Of a DNA stretch of 64,000 nt, positions 1 through 9,091 are shown in pieces. Both the position numbers and the translations under genes were made by a program. Origin of the DNA: Mycetocola miduiensis (GTDB lineage Bacteria > Actinomycetota > Actinomycetes > Actinomycetales > Microbacteriaceae); NCBI RefSeq assembly GCF_900115155.1, contig NZ_FOVM01000008.1, positions 1 to 64,000 on the forward strand, given 5' to 3'. Position 1 is the first letter of the stretch. Each line of letters opens with the position of its first letter. Under the pieces are notes generated by a model. It did not search any database, was not told where the DNA came from, and saw nothing but the letters and a program-made list of their open reading frames with translations.

Positions 1-88
1 CGGTCACATTCCGAACCCGGAAGCTAAGACTCTTTGCGCCGATGGTACTGCAGGGGGGACCCTGTGGGAGAGTAGGACACCGCCGGAC
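1..88 (+). rRNA. rrf: 5S ribosomal RNA, 3' portion
   Basis: The first ~88 bases match the conserved 3' two thirds of an actinobacterial 5S rRNA, including the CCGAACCCGGAAGCTAAG block, the GCGCCGATGGTACTGC block and the terminal GGGAGAGTAGGACACCGCCG. The 5' end lies outside the window, so an rRNA operon precedes it. The 3' end is placed by family knowledge and may be off by a few bases. Confidence 0.93.
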
Positions 89-102
89 TTAACTTGAAAA
101 CC

Positions 103-135
103 AGAAAAGCCACCCTTCGGGGTGGCTTTTCTGCG
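103..135 (+). terminator. Intrinsic terminator of the rRNA operon
   Basis: A perfect 13-bp stem (AGAAAAGCCACCC at 103-115 pairing with 120-132) closes a TTCG tetraloop, with a T-rich 3' arm. It sits 15 bases after the 5S end, as expected for an rRNA operon terminator. Confidence 0.9.
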
Positions 136-149
136 TTAACGGCCTTTTC

Positions 150-178
150 TTCACGACTGCAGCCGAACCGACTACTCT
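150..178 (+). promoter_or_regulatory. Candidate sigma-70-type promoter of the pnt operon
   Basis: TTCACG (150-155), a 17-base spacer and TACTCT (173-178) resemble a vegetative -35/-10 pair. They lie between the rRNA terminator and the pntAa start at 213. This is inferred from pattern only. Confidence 0.4.
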
Positions 179-212
179 CGGAGACACCATCGCTCACGAA
201 CGAGGGAGTTCC

Positions 213-1364
213 GTGTCAAGCAGGGTTTTCGTCCGCGCTGAAAAGGTCGCAGGTGAGAAGCGGGTTACTGCGACGGCCGACAGCGTACGGAAGCTGAAAG
301 CCGCCGGCCTCGACGTGAGTGTCGCGCCCGGGGCCGGGCGGTTCGCCGGTATCACCGATGAGGCGTACGCCGCAGCGGGGGCGACCATCGAGTCATCACT
401 GCCACGGGGTGCGGGCGACGTGCTGTTCCACGTTCGTCCACTGACGGCATCCGACCTCGACGCACTGCCGTCAGGAACGGTCACGGTGGGCGTCGTCGAC
501 CCGTTCAACAACGTCGGGGTGCTGCAGAAGGCGGCATCATCCAGGCTCACAACCTTCGCGCTCGACTTCCTGCCGAGAATTTCTCGCGCCCAATCAATGG
601 ATGTGCTGTCGTCCCAGGCGCTTCTCGCCGGATACAAGTGCGTTCTCCTGGCGGCGGATGCCTTCGATCGCATGTTTGGGATGACCATGACTGCCGCGGG
701 CACACTGGCGCCGGCTCGGGTGCTCGTCCTCGGCGCCGGAGTCGCCGGCCTGCAGGCGATCGCCACCGCGAAACGCCTCGGCGGGGTCGTCAGCGCGTAT
801 GACGTCCGTTCGTCCTCAGCCGACGAGGTGCGCTCAGTCGGCGGAACGTTCATCGCCCTCGACCTCGAGGCGGCGGATGCCAGTGGCGGTTACGCCAAGG
901 AGCTGGGGGCGGCCAGGGCTCAACGCCAGCGGGAGCTGCTCACACCTTTCGTAGAAGCGGCTGACATCATCATCACCACCGCTGCGGTTCCCGGCCGGCC
1001 TGCTCCGCTTCTGATCACCTCGGCGATGATGGGCGGGATGAAGGCGGGATCCGTGGTCGTCGACCTGGCTGCCGAGACAGGCGGCAATGTCGAAGCGTCG
1101 ATGCCTGGAACATCGATCCCGTTCCCGGTCGCGGCAGGCCAGGTCACGGTCATCGGTGTCCGGGACATCCACTCCGACCTGGCCATTGACGCGTCGAAGT
1201 TGCTGGCGATGAACTTCGCCAACTTCGTCACGGCCCTCACCGTCGAGGGCGAGGTGGTGCCCGACTTCAGCGATGAACTGGTGAGCGGGTCGTGCCTCAC
1301 CCACGACGGCGCCATCATCCACCCCAGGATCACCGAACTCTTTCCCGAGGAGGTTGCACGCTGA
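213..1364 (+). CDS. pntA: NAD(P) transhydrogenase subunit alpha, NAD(H)-binding part (PntAa)
   Basis: This 383-residue protein is the soluble NAD(H)-binding domain of the proton-translocating Re/Si-specific transhydrogenase, which passes hydride between NAD(H) and NADP(H) at the membrane. The N-terminal alanine dehydrogenase/PNT-like half leads to a Rossmann fold with the dinucleotide motif GAGVAG at about residues 175-180. It ends before the membrane helices, so this is the split form in which PntAb is a separate polypeptide. The GTG start at 213 has a GAGGGAG ribosome-binding site. Its stop overlaps the pntAb ATG, so the operon is translationally coupled. Confidence 0.95.
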   Translation: MSSRVFVRAEKVAGEKRVTATADSVRKLKAAGLDVSVAPGAGRFAGITDEAYAAAGATIESSLPRGAGDVLFHVRPLTASDLDALPSGTVTVGVVDPFNNVGVLQKAASSRLTTFALDFLPRISRAQSMDVLSSQALLAGYKCVLLAADAFDRMFGMTMTAAGTLAPARVLVLGAGVAGLQAIATAKRLGGVVSAYDVRSSSADEVRSVGGTFIALDLEAADASGGYAKELGAARAQRQRELLTPFVEAADIIITTAAVPGRPAPLLITSAMMGGMKAGSVVVDLAAETGGNVEASMPGTSIPFPVAAGQVTVIGVRDIHSDLAIDASKLLAMNFANFVTALTVEGEVVPDFSDELVSGSCLTHDGAIIHPRITELFPEEVAR

Positions 1365-1672
1365 TGGACGTCTTCGCCCTGGTCACCATTACCGTCCTGG
1401 CGGTGTTCCTCGGTTTCGAGGTCGTCTCCAAGGTATCCAGCACCCTGCACACCCCACTCATGTCCGAGGCGAACGCGATCCACGGCATCATCCTGCTCGG
1501 GGCGATCATGGTCGCCGGACAAGCGACCGAACCCCTTCCGCTCGTACTCTCCGTGCTCGCGGTTTTCCTTGCCACCATCAACATCGTCGGTGGTTTCGTC
1601 GTCACCGACCGGATGCTCGTGATGTTCGCTGCCAAGCCTTCTCGCGCGGGGAAAAAGGAGGTCTCCAAGTGA
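1364..1672 (+). CDS. pntAB: NAD(P) transhydrogenase subunit alpha part 2, membrane (PntAb)
   Basis: A 102-residue membrane protein with three hydrophobic segments (about residues 3-22, 38-56 and 60-80) that supplies part of the proton channel of the transhydrogenase. It contains the family-typical HTPLMSEANAIHGI stretch. The ATG at 1364 overlaps the pntA stop (ATGA), and its own TGA overlaps the pntB GTG (GTGA). This position between pntAa and pntB is the standard order for three-subunit transhydrogenases. Confidence 0.93.
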   Translation: MDVFALVTITVLAVFLGFEVVSKVSSTLHTPLMSEANAIHGIILLGAIMVAGQATEPLPLVLSVLAVFLATINIVGGFVVTDRMLVMFAAKPSRAGKKEVSK

Positions 1673-3048
1673 AAATCCTCAACGAATCCGTCGTCCTCAC
1701 GGGCTATCTGGTAGCCGCCATCCTGTTCATCCTTGCTCTCAAGGGCCTGAGCTCACCGCGCAAGGCGCGGCGCGCGAACCGGCTCGGAGCGACCGGTGCT
1801 GTCATCGCGATCGCCGCCTACGTGCTTGGCCATGACATCCGTAACGGAGCGTGGATCGCCCTGGCGGTTGTCGCCGGTGCTGCCATCGCCGTTCCGGCCG
1901 CACGTCGTGTGCACATGACCCAGATGCCTCAGCTTGTCGCGGCCTTCAACGGTGTCGGCGGCGGCGCTGCGGCGCTTGTCGCTGTCGTCGAGTTCACCCA
2001 CGGTGCCGATGCCTGGGCAGGTAGCGTGATCGCGTTCACTGTTTTCATCGGGGGGCTGTCGCTGACGGGCTCCTTCATCACCTTCGGCAAACTGCAGGGC
2101 ATCATCACCTCGAGGGCGGTCGTCTTCCCGGGGCTCGGCGTCCTCCTCGGGGTTCTTACACTCGCTGCGATAGCCACCGCCGTCGCGATGGTCATCACCG
2201 GCAACCTTCTCTACGCTGCGGCCCTGCTCGGGATCGGCCTGGTCATCGGAGTCCTCTTCGTCCTGCCGATCGGCGGCGCGGATGTGCCTATCGTCATTTC
2301 CCTGCTCAACGCGTTCACCGGGCTCGCGGTCGCGGGATCTGGCGTCATGCTCTCCAACGTGCTCCTCCTCATCGCCGGCACGCTCGTCGGCGCCAGCGGA
2401 ACGATCCTCACCATTTCGATGGCGACCGCGATGGGCCGCAGCGTGACCGGGATCGTCTTCGGGGCGTTTCGACGCGCCAGGAAGAGCGGGGCGGATGCAG
2501 GTACTGAGGACCGCCCGGTCCGCACGGTAACGCCCGAGGACGTTGCGATCCTGCTCGAGTACTCGTCGAGGATCGTCATCGTCCCCGGTTATGGCCTTGC
2601 CGTCGCCCAGGCGCATCACGCTGCGGCGGAACTGGCGGAGCACCTGACGTCGAGGGGAGCGGATGTCGTCTTCGGCATCCACCCGGTCGCCGGACGGATG
2701 CCGGGGCATATGAATGTGCTGCTGGCCGAGGCGAACGTGCCATACGAATCGCTCGTGGAGATGGACGTCGTAAACGGGCAGTTCAAGTCCACCGACCTCG
2801 TCCTCGTGATCGGAGCGAACGATGTGGTCAACCCGGCCGCGAAGTCGTCACCCGGGTCACCGATTTACGGCATGCCGATCCTCAACGTGTCAGAGGCGAA
2901 TCAGGTCGTCTTTCTCAAACGCAGCCTGAACCCCGGATTCGCCGGGATCGAGAACGAGCTGTTCTACGACCCGAAGGTGTCCATCGCCCTCGGCGACGCG
3001 AAGGCAACGCTGACACAACTGCTCGCGGCGGTCAAGGCGGCGGTGTAA
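1669..3048 (+). CDS. pntB: NAD(P) transhydrogenase subunit beta (PntB)
   Basis: A 459-residue protein with about eight or nine membrane helices in the first ~270 residues and a C-terminal NADP(H)-binding domain. The latter carries the family motif GYGLAVAQ in VPGYGLAVAQAHH. It completes the proton pump that normally drives NADPH formation at the expense of the membrane potential. The GTG start at 1669 overlaps the pntAb stop and is preceded by a strong AAGGAGG at 1655-1661. The reading frame is open further upstream, but the overlap and ribosome-binding site decide the start. Confidence 0.95.
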   Translation: MKILNESVVLTGYLVAAILFILALKGLSSPRKARRANRLGATGAVIAIAAYVLGHDIRNGAWIALAVVAGAAIAVPAARRVHMTQMPQLVAAFNGVGGGAAALVAVVEFTHGADAWAGSVIAFTVFIGGLSLTGSFITFGKLQGIITSRAVVFPGLGVLLGVLTLAAIATAVAMVITGNLLYAAALLGIGLVIGVLFVLPIGGADVPIVISLLNAFTGLAVAGSGVMLSNVLLLIAGTLVGASGTILTISMATAMGRSVTGIVFGAFRRARKSGADAGTEDRPVRTVTPEDVAILLEYSSRIVIVPGYGLAVAQAHHAAAELAEHLTSRGADVVFGIHPVAGRMPGHMNVLLAEANVPYESLVEMDVVNGQFKSTDLVLVIGANDVVNPAAKSSPGSPIYGMPILNVSEANQVVFLKRSLNPGFAGIENELFYDPKVSIALGDAKATLTQLLAAVKAAV

Positions 3049-3119
3049 CCGGGGCTGCGGATTGAAGCGTCCTGCGCCGGACCTTATGCTGGGGACGCAG
3101 TGGCGATGAGGGAGACCTG

Positions 3120-3617
3120 ATGCAAGAGCTGACCGAAGGGCAAATCCGGTCATCGTTCGTGAACTGCGGGACGGCTGACGCGACCCGCATGTTTGTGCCA
3201 TCCGGCCTCGCTTTTGCGCCATGGGCTGAGCTCGACTATTTCGGTTGGGGCGATCCGAACACCCCAGGGCGGTACTCCCTCGTCTACTGGCGTGAAGATT
3301 CTCCGGCGGGGATCGTGCTCCGACGCGCCGACCGGGTCGCATCCCGTATCCAGGTCCACCTGTGCAGTTTCTGCCACACGCCGCAGCCGGCGAACGACGT
3401 TGCCCTCTTCGTCGCCCCTCTCGCGGGTGAGGCTGGCCAGAACGGCAGCACGGTCGGCACCTATATCTGCTCCGAGCTGACGTGCTCCGCGCACGTTAGG
3501 CTCCAACCGCACGCGGCGCCGATCCAGCCCTACCCGTCGACGGTCATGCGTGCGTACCGGGCACGGCTGCTCGAGAGGGTCGACCGCTTCGTCGCAGACA
3601 TCGAGCGCGTACGCTGA
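3120..3617 (+). CDS. FBP-domain (EF-G-binding type) treble-clef zinc protein
   Basis: This 165-residue protein has the pattern of the actinobacterial FBP domain family, whose C-terminal treble-clef zinc finger is related to that of FusB-type elongation factor G-binding proteins. Zinc ligands are visible as C82, C85, C117 and C122 (LCSFCH and YICSELTCS). A role in ribosome or EF-G rescue is known for FusB relatives but is only an inference here. The ATG at 3120 has a GAGGGAG ribosome-binding site. It converges with nei2, the two stops being four bases apart. Confidence 0.75.
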   Translation: MQELTEGQIRSSFVNCGTADATRMFVPSGLAFAPWAELDYFGWGDPNTPGRYSLVYWREDSPAGIVLRRADRVASRIQVHLCSFCHTPQPANDVALFVAPLAGEAGQNGSTVGTYICSELTCSAHVRLQPHAAPIQPYPSTVMRAYRARLLERVDRFVADIERVR

Positions 3618-3621
3618 GCGT

Positions 3622-4398
3622 TCAGGTCTGGCAGCGCGGGCACCAGTAGGTCTCCCGCTGCTGGGTCGGGGTAGGCCCGAGCAGACCGGAACGGATTCGT
3701 GTGCCGCAGCGGCGGCACGGTTTACCGCCGCGCCCATAGACCCAGGTCTGCCTCCCCGGCCGGGTGTCGCCGGTCGTTGTCCGTTCCACCCGATCGCGAT
3801 TGGCGTGGATTAGGCGATGCGACAGGGCGACGAGGGCGACGGCATCCGTCTCGCCGATCGGATGGGTGGGAAGGATCCCGCGAAGAAAACACAGTTCGTT
3901 GGCGTAAACGTTGCCGAGGCCCGCGAGGTTGCGCTGGTCCAGCAGCGCGACCGCGGCGGGGCGCTCAGGCACGGCTTCCAACCGGGCGAGCGCCTCGGCG
4001 CTATCCCAGTCGTCGCCGAGAAGGTCAGGCCCGAGATGGCCGACGACCGTGTGCTCGTCGCTGCGGGCGATCAGCTCGACCACTCCGAGCTCGAAACCGA
4101 CGCTGAGCCACTCCGCCGAGCCGACCAAGGCCCTGGCCTGGTACGCGGGTCGCTTCCATGCCGATCCGGGCCGGTAGAGGTGCCAGGTGCCCTCCATCTT
4201 GAGGTGACTGTGCAGGCTGTAGTCGCCGACGCGATGCAGCAGGTGTTTGCCCCGGCTGATGACCCCCTCGATTTGTTCCCCGGTGAGGTCGCTCGTCGCG
4301 AAGGCAGGTACGCGGATGTCCCACGTGGTCACGGTCGCGCCTTCGAGTACATCGTTCAGGTGGCGTGCCGCGCGGTAGACCGTGTCGCCCTCAGGCAT
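3622..4398 (-). CDS. nei2: DNA glycosylase/AP lyase, Nei2-type endonuclease VIII
   Basis: A 258-residue Fpg/Nei family base-excision repair enzyme that removes oxidised bases and cleaves the abasic site. The mature N-terminus PEGDTV supplies the catalytic Pro and Glu. The central helix-two-turn-helix (NLAGLGNVYANE) and C-terminal zinc finger (CRRCG...WCPRC) are intact. The MPEGDTV start is diagnostic for Nei rather than Fpg. The gene starts inside the end of lhr with an 8-base overlap. The lhr-nei2 pairing is also found in mycobacteria, which supports a joint role in DNA damage repair. Confidence 0.92.
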   Translation of the reverse strand: MPEGDTVYRAARHLNDVLEGATVTTWDIRVPAFATSDLTGEQIEGVISRGKHLLHRVGDYSLHSHLKMEGTWHLYRPGSAWKRPAYQARALVGSAEWLSVGFELGVVELIARSDEHTVVGHLGPDLLGDDWDSAEALARLEAVPERPAAVALLDQRNLAGLGNVYANELCFLRGILPTHPIGETDAVALVALSHRLIHANRDRVERTTTGDTRPGRQTWVYGRGGKPCRRCGTRIRSGLLGPTPTQQRETYWCPRCQT

Positions 4399-7300
4399 GC
4401 CGCATCTTCAGCCCCCGCGGCGTCTCGGTGAACCCGGCCTCCCGCAACGCTGCTGCTACCGGCGTGCCGAGCACGAACGAGCCGTTCACTTTCTCGATGG
4501 CGAGCTTGTCGATCCGGCCCCGGCGCACGAGGTCGGCGACGGATGCCGCAGCGACCGCGAGTACGGATTCGTCGTCGGTGAACGTGAGGAGAGTCTTTCC
4601 TCCCCGCTCGACGTAGAGGGTGAGCGCGCCGTCGACGAGCGTGACGAGGCTGCCCGCTTTGCGGCCCGGACGGTGTTTCGTGCCGGCGCTTTCCACGGTT
4701 GGCCAGGCCAGGGCCGCGCCGTACGGGTTCGCCGGGTCGGTGGCGGCGAGCGTGACGACCGTGCGGTCCGCCGCATCCGGGACGTCGTTCGCGTCACTCC
4801 GGGCGAACGACCGCAACCGGTCAACAGTTCCGGCGGTGGCGAACTGGGCGGCGCCGAGACCGTCGATGAAGTATCCGCGGCGAGCCCGGCCGGTGTCCTC
4901 GAACGTGCTGAGCACCCGGTAGGTGAGCGCGAACCCGCCGGGGACGCCTTCGCTCATCACGGAGCCGCGGGTGACGACACCGTATCGTTCCAGGAGCGTT
5001 TCGGCGGTGGCTGCCGTCCGGACGGTCGGATCCTGTTCGCCCAGGGGCAGGATCGACCAGCGCCCACCGAGCGCCGGTGCCACACGTGTCGACATGCTCG
5101 GCCGGCTGAGCGGGCGGCCACGGTACATCCGGGACCGGGGCGCGGCACGCTGGGTACGGTGTGCCCCGCCGCCGTGACCGGTGAGGGTCCTCAACGGCGC
5201 GAGCGTGTCATTCGTGATGAGCCCGGCCCAGACCAGCTCCCACAGGGCGGCGACGAGGGCTTTGTCGTCGGTCGCCCCTGTGGCCTCGGCGAGCTGGGGG
5301 AAGAAGAACGCACCGCCACCGCCGAGGGCAAGCAGGACCTCGCGCTGAAGTTCATCTGGCTGGTGCTCCGGAACGAGGGGCAGGGTGAGATGCGCGGTTT
5401 CGGCCAGGTGCATCGCGACCCAGCCGTCGTTGCCTGGCAGTGCACCGGCTCCTGACCACAACACCTCGCCGGTTGCGGTGAGCTCGTCGAGCATCGCTGG
5501 CGAGTAGTCGGTCACGCGTTGGGGCAGGATGAGCGATTCCCAGGCAGAGGCGGGGATGTTCACGCCGGCGAGCTGGTCGATGACGGCTGCCACGCCGTCG
5601 ACCCCGCGCAACCGGCTCCCCACGTTCTGCCAGCTCGGCAGGAAGCGCGCGAAGGCATCCTGCTCGACCGGTTCGACCTCGTGGCGGAGCGCGGCGAGCG
5701 ACCGGACCCGCAGGCGTCGAAGTACTTCGGAGTCGCACCATTCGGTGTTGTCGCCGATGGATTCACGGCCGGTGGCGAGGAACTCCCCGCGCATCACCCT
5801 GCGGGAGTCGGCGAGACGGACGAGCGTGTGCTGGGCAACGGCGCTGCCGAGGCCGAAGCGGTCGGCAACCTCCTGTGTGGTGAACGGGCCGTGCGTGCGG
5901 GCGTATCGGGCGATGAGGTCGCCGACGGGATCCGCGACGGGGTCGAGGAATGCGTCGGGGACTCCGATCGGCAGCGGCACGCCGAGTGCGTCGCGCAGCC
6001 GCGCCGAGTCTTCGATCGCCGCCCACCAGGCCGTGCCGGCGAAGCTGACCCCGATGACACGTTTCGCCCGCGCGAGTTCGGCGAGGTGCACGGTGGCATC
6101 CTCGAGCGGATGCTCTGATTCGAGCCGGGCAGCCACCTCGTCGAGAGTGAGCGGGCCGAGCATGCGCAGCAGGTCGGCGACACCTTCGACGCCCCGGCCT
6201 TTGCGGGACTCCGCCAGCCGCTGCAGTTCGCTTTCGGTCTGCGCGATCACACCGGGGTCGAGCAGTTCGCGCAGCTCCACCTGGCCGAGAAGTTCCGCAA
6301 GGAGAGCCGAGTCGATGGTGAGGGCGGCGGCCTTGCGTTCGGCGATCGGGCTGTCGCCCTCGTACATGAACGCCCCGACGTAGCCGAACAGCAGGGACTT
6401 GGCGAACGGCGACGGTGAATCGGTCGTGGTTTCGACGATCCGGATGCCGCGGCTGGCGAGTTTCTTCGCGATGCCGAGGAGCGCGGGCAGGTCGTAGGCA
6501 TCCTGGAGGCACTCACGAACGGTTTCGAGGATGATCGGGAACGCCGGGTATTTGCGGGCGACGTCGAGCAGCTGCGCCGAACGCTGGCGTTGCTGCCAGA
6601 GCGGAGCACGTTTGCCGGGGGAGTAGTTCGGCAGGAGGAGTGCGCGGGCGGCGCACTCGCGGAAGCGTGAGGCGAACAGCGCGGAGCCGCCGACCTGCTC
6701 GGTGACGACGGCTTCGAGTTCGTCGGCGTCGAAGACGAACAGCTCGGCGCCGGGGGGTTCGACCTCGGTGTCGGGGATACGCACGATGATGCCGTCGTCG
6801 CTCGCGATCGAGGCGCCGTCGATGCCGAACCGCTCCTGCACGCGAGCCCCGACGGCGAGAGCCCACGGCGCGTGCACCTGCATGCCGTACGGGGAGTGAA
6901 GAATCACCCGCCAGTCGCCGAGCTCGTCGCGGGAACGTTCGACGACCAGTGTCGTGTCGCTCGGGATGTGCCCGGTCGCCGTTCGCTGCTCGATCAGGTA
7001 GGCGATGAGGTTCGTGGCCGCCCGCGAATCGAGACCAGCGCCGGTGAGCCGCTGGGTGGCATCCGTCGTGCTGGCCGCATCGATGTCGCGCATGAACGCG
7101 CCGACGGCTTCACCGAGTTCCGCAGGCCGGCCGAGACCGTCGCCCTTCCAAAACGGGAGTCGACCGGGCTGGCCGAACGCCGGAGTGACGAGCACGCGGT
7201 CGTGGGTGATCTCCTGGATCTTCCAGCTTGTCGCGCCGAGCGCGAACACGTCGCCCACCCGGGATTCGTAGACCATCTCCTCGTCGAGTTCGCCCACCCG

Positions 7301-9028
7301 TGAGCCCGTGCCTTCCGCAGTGCCCGACACCATGTAGACGGCGAACAGTCCCCGGTCCGGAATCGTGCCACCGCTGGTGACCGCAAGGCGCTGTGCCCCC
7401 GGCCGCCCGGTGAGCGTTCCGGCGTCGCGGTCCCAGACGATGCGGGGACGCAACTCGGCGAACTCATCGCTGGGGTACCGCCCGGCGAGCAGGTCGAGGG
7501 TGGCCTCGAACGCCGAGCGGGGCAGCCGGGTGAACGGCGCGCTGCGCTTCACCTGCTCGAACCACACCTCCACGTCGATCGGCTCCAGCGCGGTCGCCGC
7601 GACGGTCTGCTGGGCGAGGATGTCAAGGGGGTTGGACGGGACGGCGAGGGATTCGATCTGGCCGGAGACCATCCGTTCGGATGCCACGGCCGAGTTCACG
7701 AGATCGGCTCGGTGTTTGGGGAACAACACCCCACGGGAGATCTCACCCACCTGGTGCCCGGCGCGGCCGACGCGCTGGAGCCCGCTGGCGACGGACGGTG
7801 GCGATTCCACCTGCACGACGAGGTCGACCTCGCCCATGTCGATGCCCAGCTCGAGGCTCGACGTCGCCACGACGCAGCGCAGGCGACCGGATTTGAGGTC
7901 GTCTTCGATGATTGCCCGTTGTTCCTTCGACACCGAGCCGTGATGGGCCCGGGCGAGCTGGGGGGTACTGTGGTCGCGGCCGGTGGTCTGCCCGCTGCCG
8001 CCCATCAGCGCGGCTGGGGGACGGGTACTCCGCTCGGCCCCGATTTCGACAAGGTCTTCGGCGGGTTCCGCTGCCGTGCGTTCCTCGTAGATCTCGTTGA
8101 AGCGGGCAGTGAGTCGTTCGGCGAGGCGCCGCGAGTTGCTGAACACGATGGTTGACCGGTGTTCGAGGATGCGGTCGACGATGGCCTCCTCGACGTGCGG
8201 CCAGATCGACCCGGCGCGTTCGCCGTCTTCCTGGATGGCGCCGGCGGCTGATCCCTCGCGGGGCTGGGCGGCCGCAGCAAGGTTGGTCATGTCGTCGACC
8301 GGCACGATCACCCGGAGGTCGAAGCGCTTGGAGGCGGGAGGTGCGACGATCTCGACCGGCGCGGTGCCGCCGAGGAACCGGGCGACCTCTTCACGCGGCC
8401 GCACCGTCGCTGAGAGCCCGATCCGCTGCGCCGGTTTCTCGAGCAGGGCGTCCAGCCGCTCAAGCGACAACGCCAGATGCGCGCCGCGCTTGGTTGCCGC
8501 GACGGCGTGCACCTCGTCGATGATCACCGTCTCCACCGAGCGCAGCGTCTCGCGCGCGGCCGAGGTCAGCATGAGGAACAAGGATTCGGGTGTGGTGATG
8601 AGGATGTCAGGCGGGTTCTTCGCCAGGGTGCGGCGGTCGGCAGCGGGCGTGTCACCCGAGCGGACACCGACGGTGACGTTCGGTGCGTTCGCCCCCAGCC
8701 GGATCGCCGTCTGGGTGATGCCGATCAGCGGCGACCGGAGGTTGCGTTCGACGTCGACGCCCAGCGCTTTGAGGGGAGAGATGTAGAGCACGCGGGTGCC
8801 TGTGCCTTCGGTGCCCTTTCCTTCAGGGCGGGTTTCGGCCATGAGCTGGTCGATCGACCAGAGGAAGGCGGAGAGGGTCTTGCCCGACCCGGTCGGAGCG
8901 ACGACGAGGGCATGCGAACCGCGCGAGATGGCATCCCACGCCCCGACCTGTGCGTCTGTGGGCGCGGCGAATGCCCCACTGAACCACTCGCGGGTCGCGG
9001 GAGAGAACCGCTCAAGCACGTTGCTCAC
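4391..9028 (-). CDS. lhr: Lhr-type ATP-dependent DNA helicase
   Basis: This 1545-residue protein matches the size and order of actinobacterial Lhr, a superfamily 2 3'-to-5' ssDNA translocase and helicase. The Walker A motif APTGSGKT is at residues 44-51, followed by a DEVH box in VIIDEVHAVAATKRG. The second RecA domain (VVATSSLELGIDMG and QRVGRAGHQ), winged-helix and Lhr core domains and a long C-terminal region follow. The ATG at 9028 starts MSNVLERFSP, and reading to 4391 is uninterrupted. It is co-translated with nei2. Confidence 0.95.
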   Translation of the reverse strand: MSNVLERFSPATREWFSGAFAAPTDAQVGAWDAISRGSHALVVAPTGSGKTLSAFLWSIDQLMAETRPEGKGTEGTGTRVLYISPLKALGVDVERNLRSPLIGITQTAIRLGANAPNVTVGVRSGDTPAADRRTLAKNPPDILITTPESLFLMLTSAARETLRSVETVIIDEVHAVAATKRGAHLALSLERLDALLEKPAQRIGLSATVRPREEVARFLGGTAPVEIVAPPASKRFDLRVIVPVDDMTNLAAAAQPREGSAAGAIQEDGERAGSIWPHVEEAIVDRILEHRSTIVFSNSRRLAERLTARFNEIYEERTAAEPAEDLVEIGAERSTRPPAALMGGSGQTTGRDHSTPQLARAHHGSVSKEQRAIIEDDLKSGRLRCVVATSSLELGIDMGEVDLVVQVESPPSVASGLQRVGRAGHQVGEISRGVLFPKHRADLVNSAVASERMVSGQIESLAVPSNPLDILAQQTVAATALEPIDVEVWFEQVKRSAPFTRLPRSAFEATLDLLAGRYPSDEFAELRPRIVWDRDAGTLTGRPGAQRLAVTSGGTIPDRGLFAVYMVSGTAEGTGSRVGELDEEMVYESRVGDVFALGATSWKIQEITHDRVLVTPAFGQPGRLPFWKGDGLGRPAELGEAVGAFMRDIDAASTTDATQRLTGAGLDSRAATNLIAYLIEQRTATGHIPSDTTLVVERSRDELGDWRVILHSPYGMQVHAPWALAVGARVQERFGIDGASIASDDGIIVRIPDTEVEPPGAELFVFDADELEAVVTEQVGGSALFASRFRECAARALLLPNYSPGKRAPLWQQRQRSAQLLDVARKYPAFPIILETVRECLQDAYDLPALLGIAKKLASRGIRIVETTTDSPSPFAKSLLFGYVGAFMYEGDSPIAERKAAALTIDSALLAELLGQVELRELLDPGVIAQTESELQRLAESRKGRGVEGVADLLRMLGPLTLDEVAARLESEHPLEDATVHLAELARAKRVIGVSFAGTAWWAAIEDSARLRDALGVPLPIGVPDAFLDPVADPVGDLIARYARTHGPFTTQEVADRFGLGSAVAQHTLVRLADSRRVMRGEFLATGRESIGDNTEWCDSEVLRRLRVRSLAALRHEVEPVEQDAFARFLPSWQNVGSRLRGVDGVAAVIDQLAGVNIPASAWESLILPQRVTDYSPAMLDELTATGEVLWSGAGALPGNDGWVAMHLAETAHLTLPLVPEHQPDELQREVLLALGGGGAFFFPQLAEATGATDDKALVAALWELVWAGLITNDTLAPLRTLTGHGGGAHRTQRAAPRSRMYRGRPLSRPSMSTRVAPALGGRWSILPLGEQDPTVRTAATAETLLERYGVVTRGSVMSEGVPGGFALTYRVLSTFEDTGRARRGYFIDGLGAAQFATAGTVDRLRSFARSDANDVPDAADRTVVTLAATDPANPYGAALAWPTVESAGTKHRPGRKAGSLVTLVDGALTLYVERGGKTLLTFTDDESVLAVAAASVADLVRRGRIDKLAIEKVNGSFVLGTPVAAALREAGFTETPRGLKMRHA

Positions 9029-9091
9029 GTTCCCATCCTGCCTGAGACCACTGACATCATCGGCGGGTTGCCTTCGCCTGACCAGCCAAAG

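Noticed and set aside
4382-5455. 357-residue plus-strand frame opposite lhr
   Set aside because: Composition is Gly/Arg/Glu-rich without domains; it is a shadow of the lhr coding frame.
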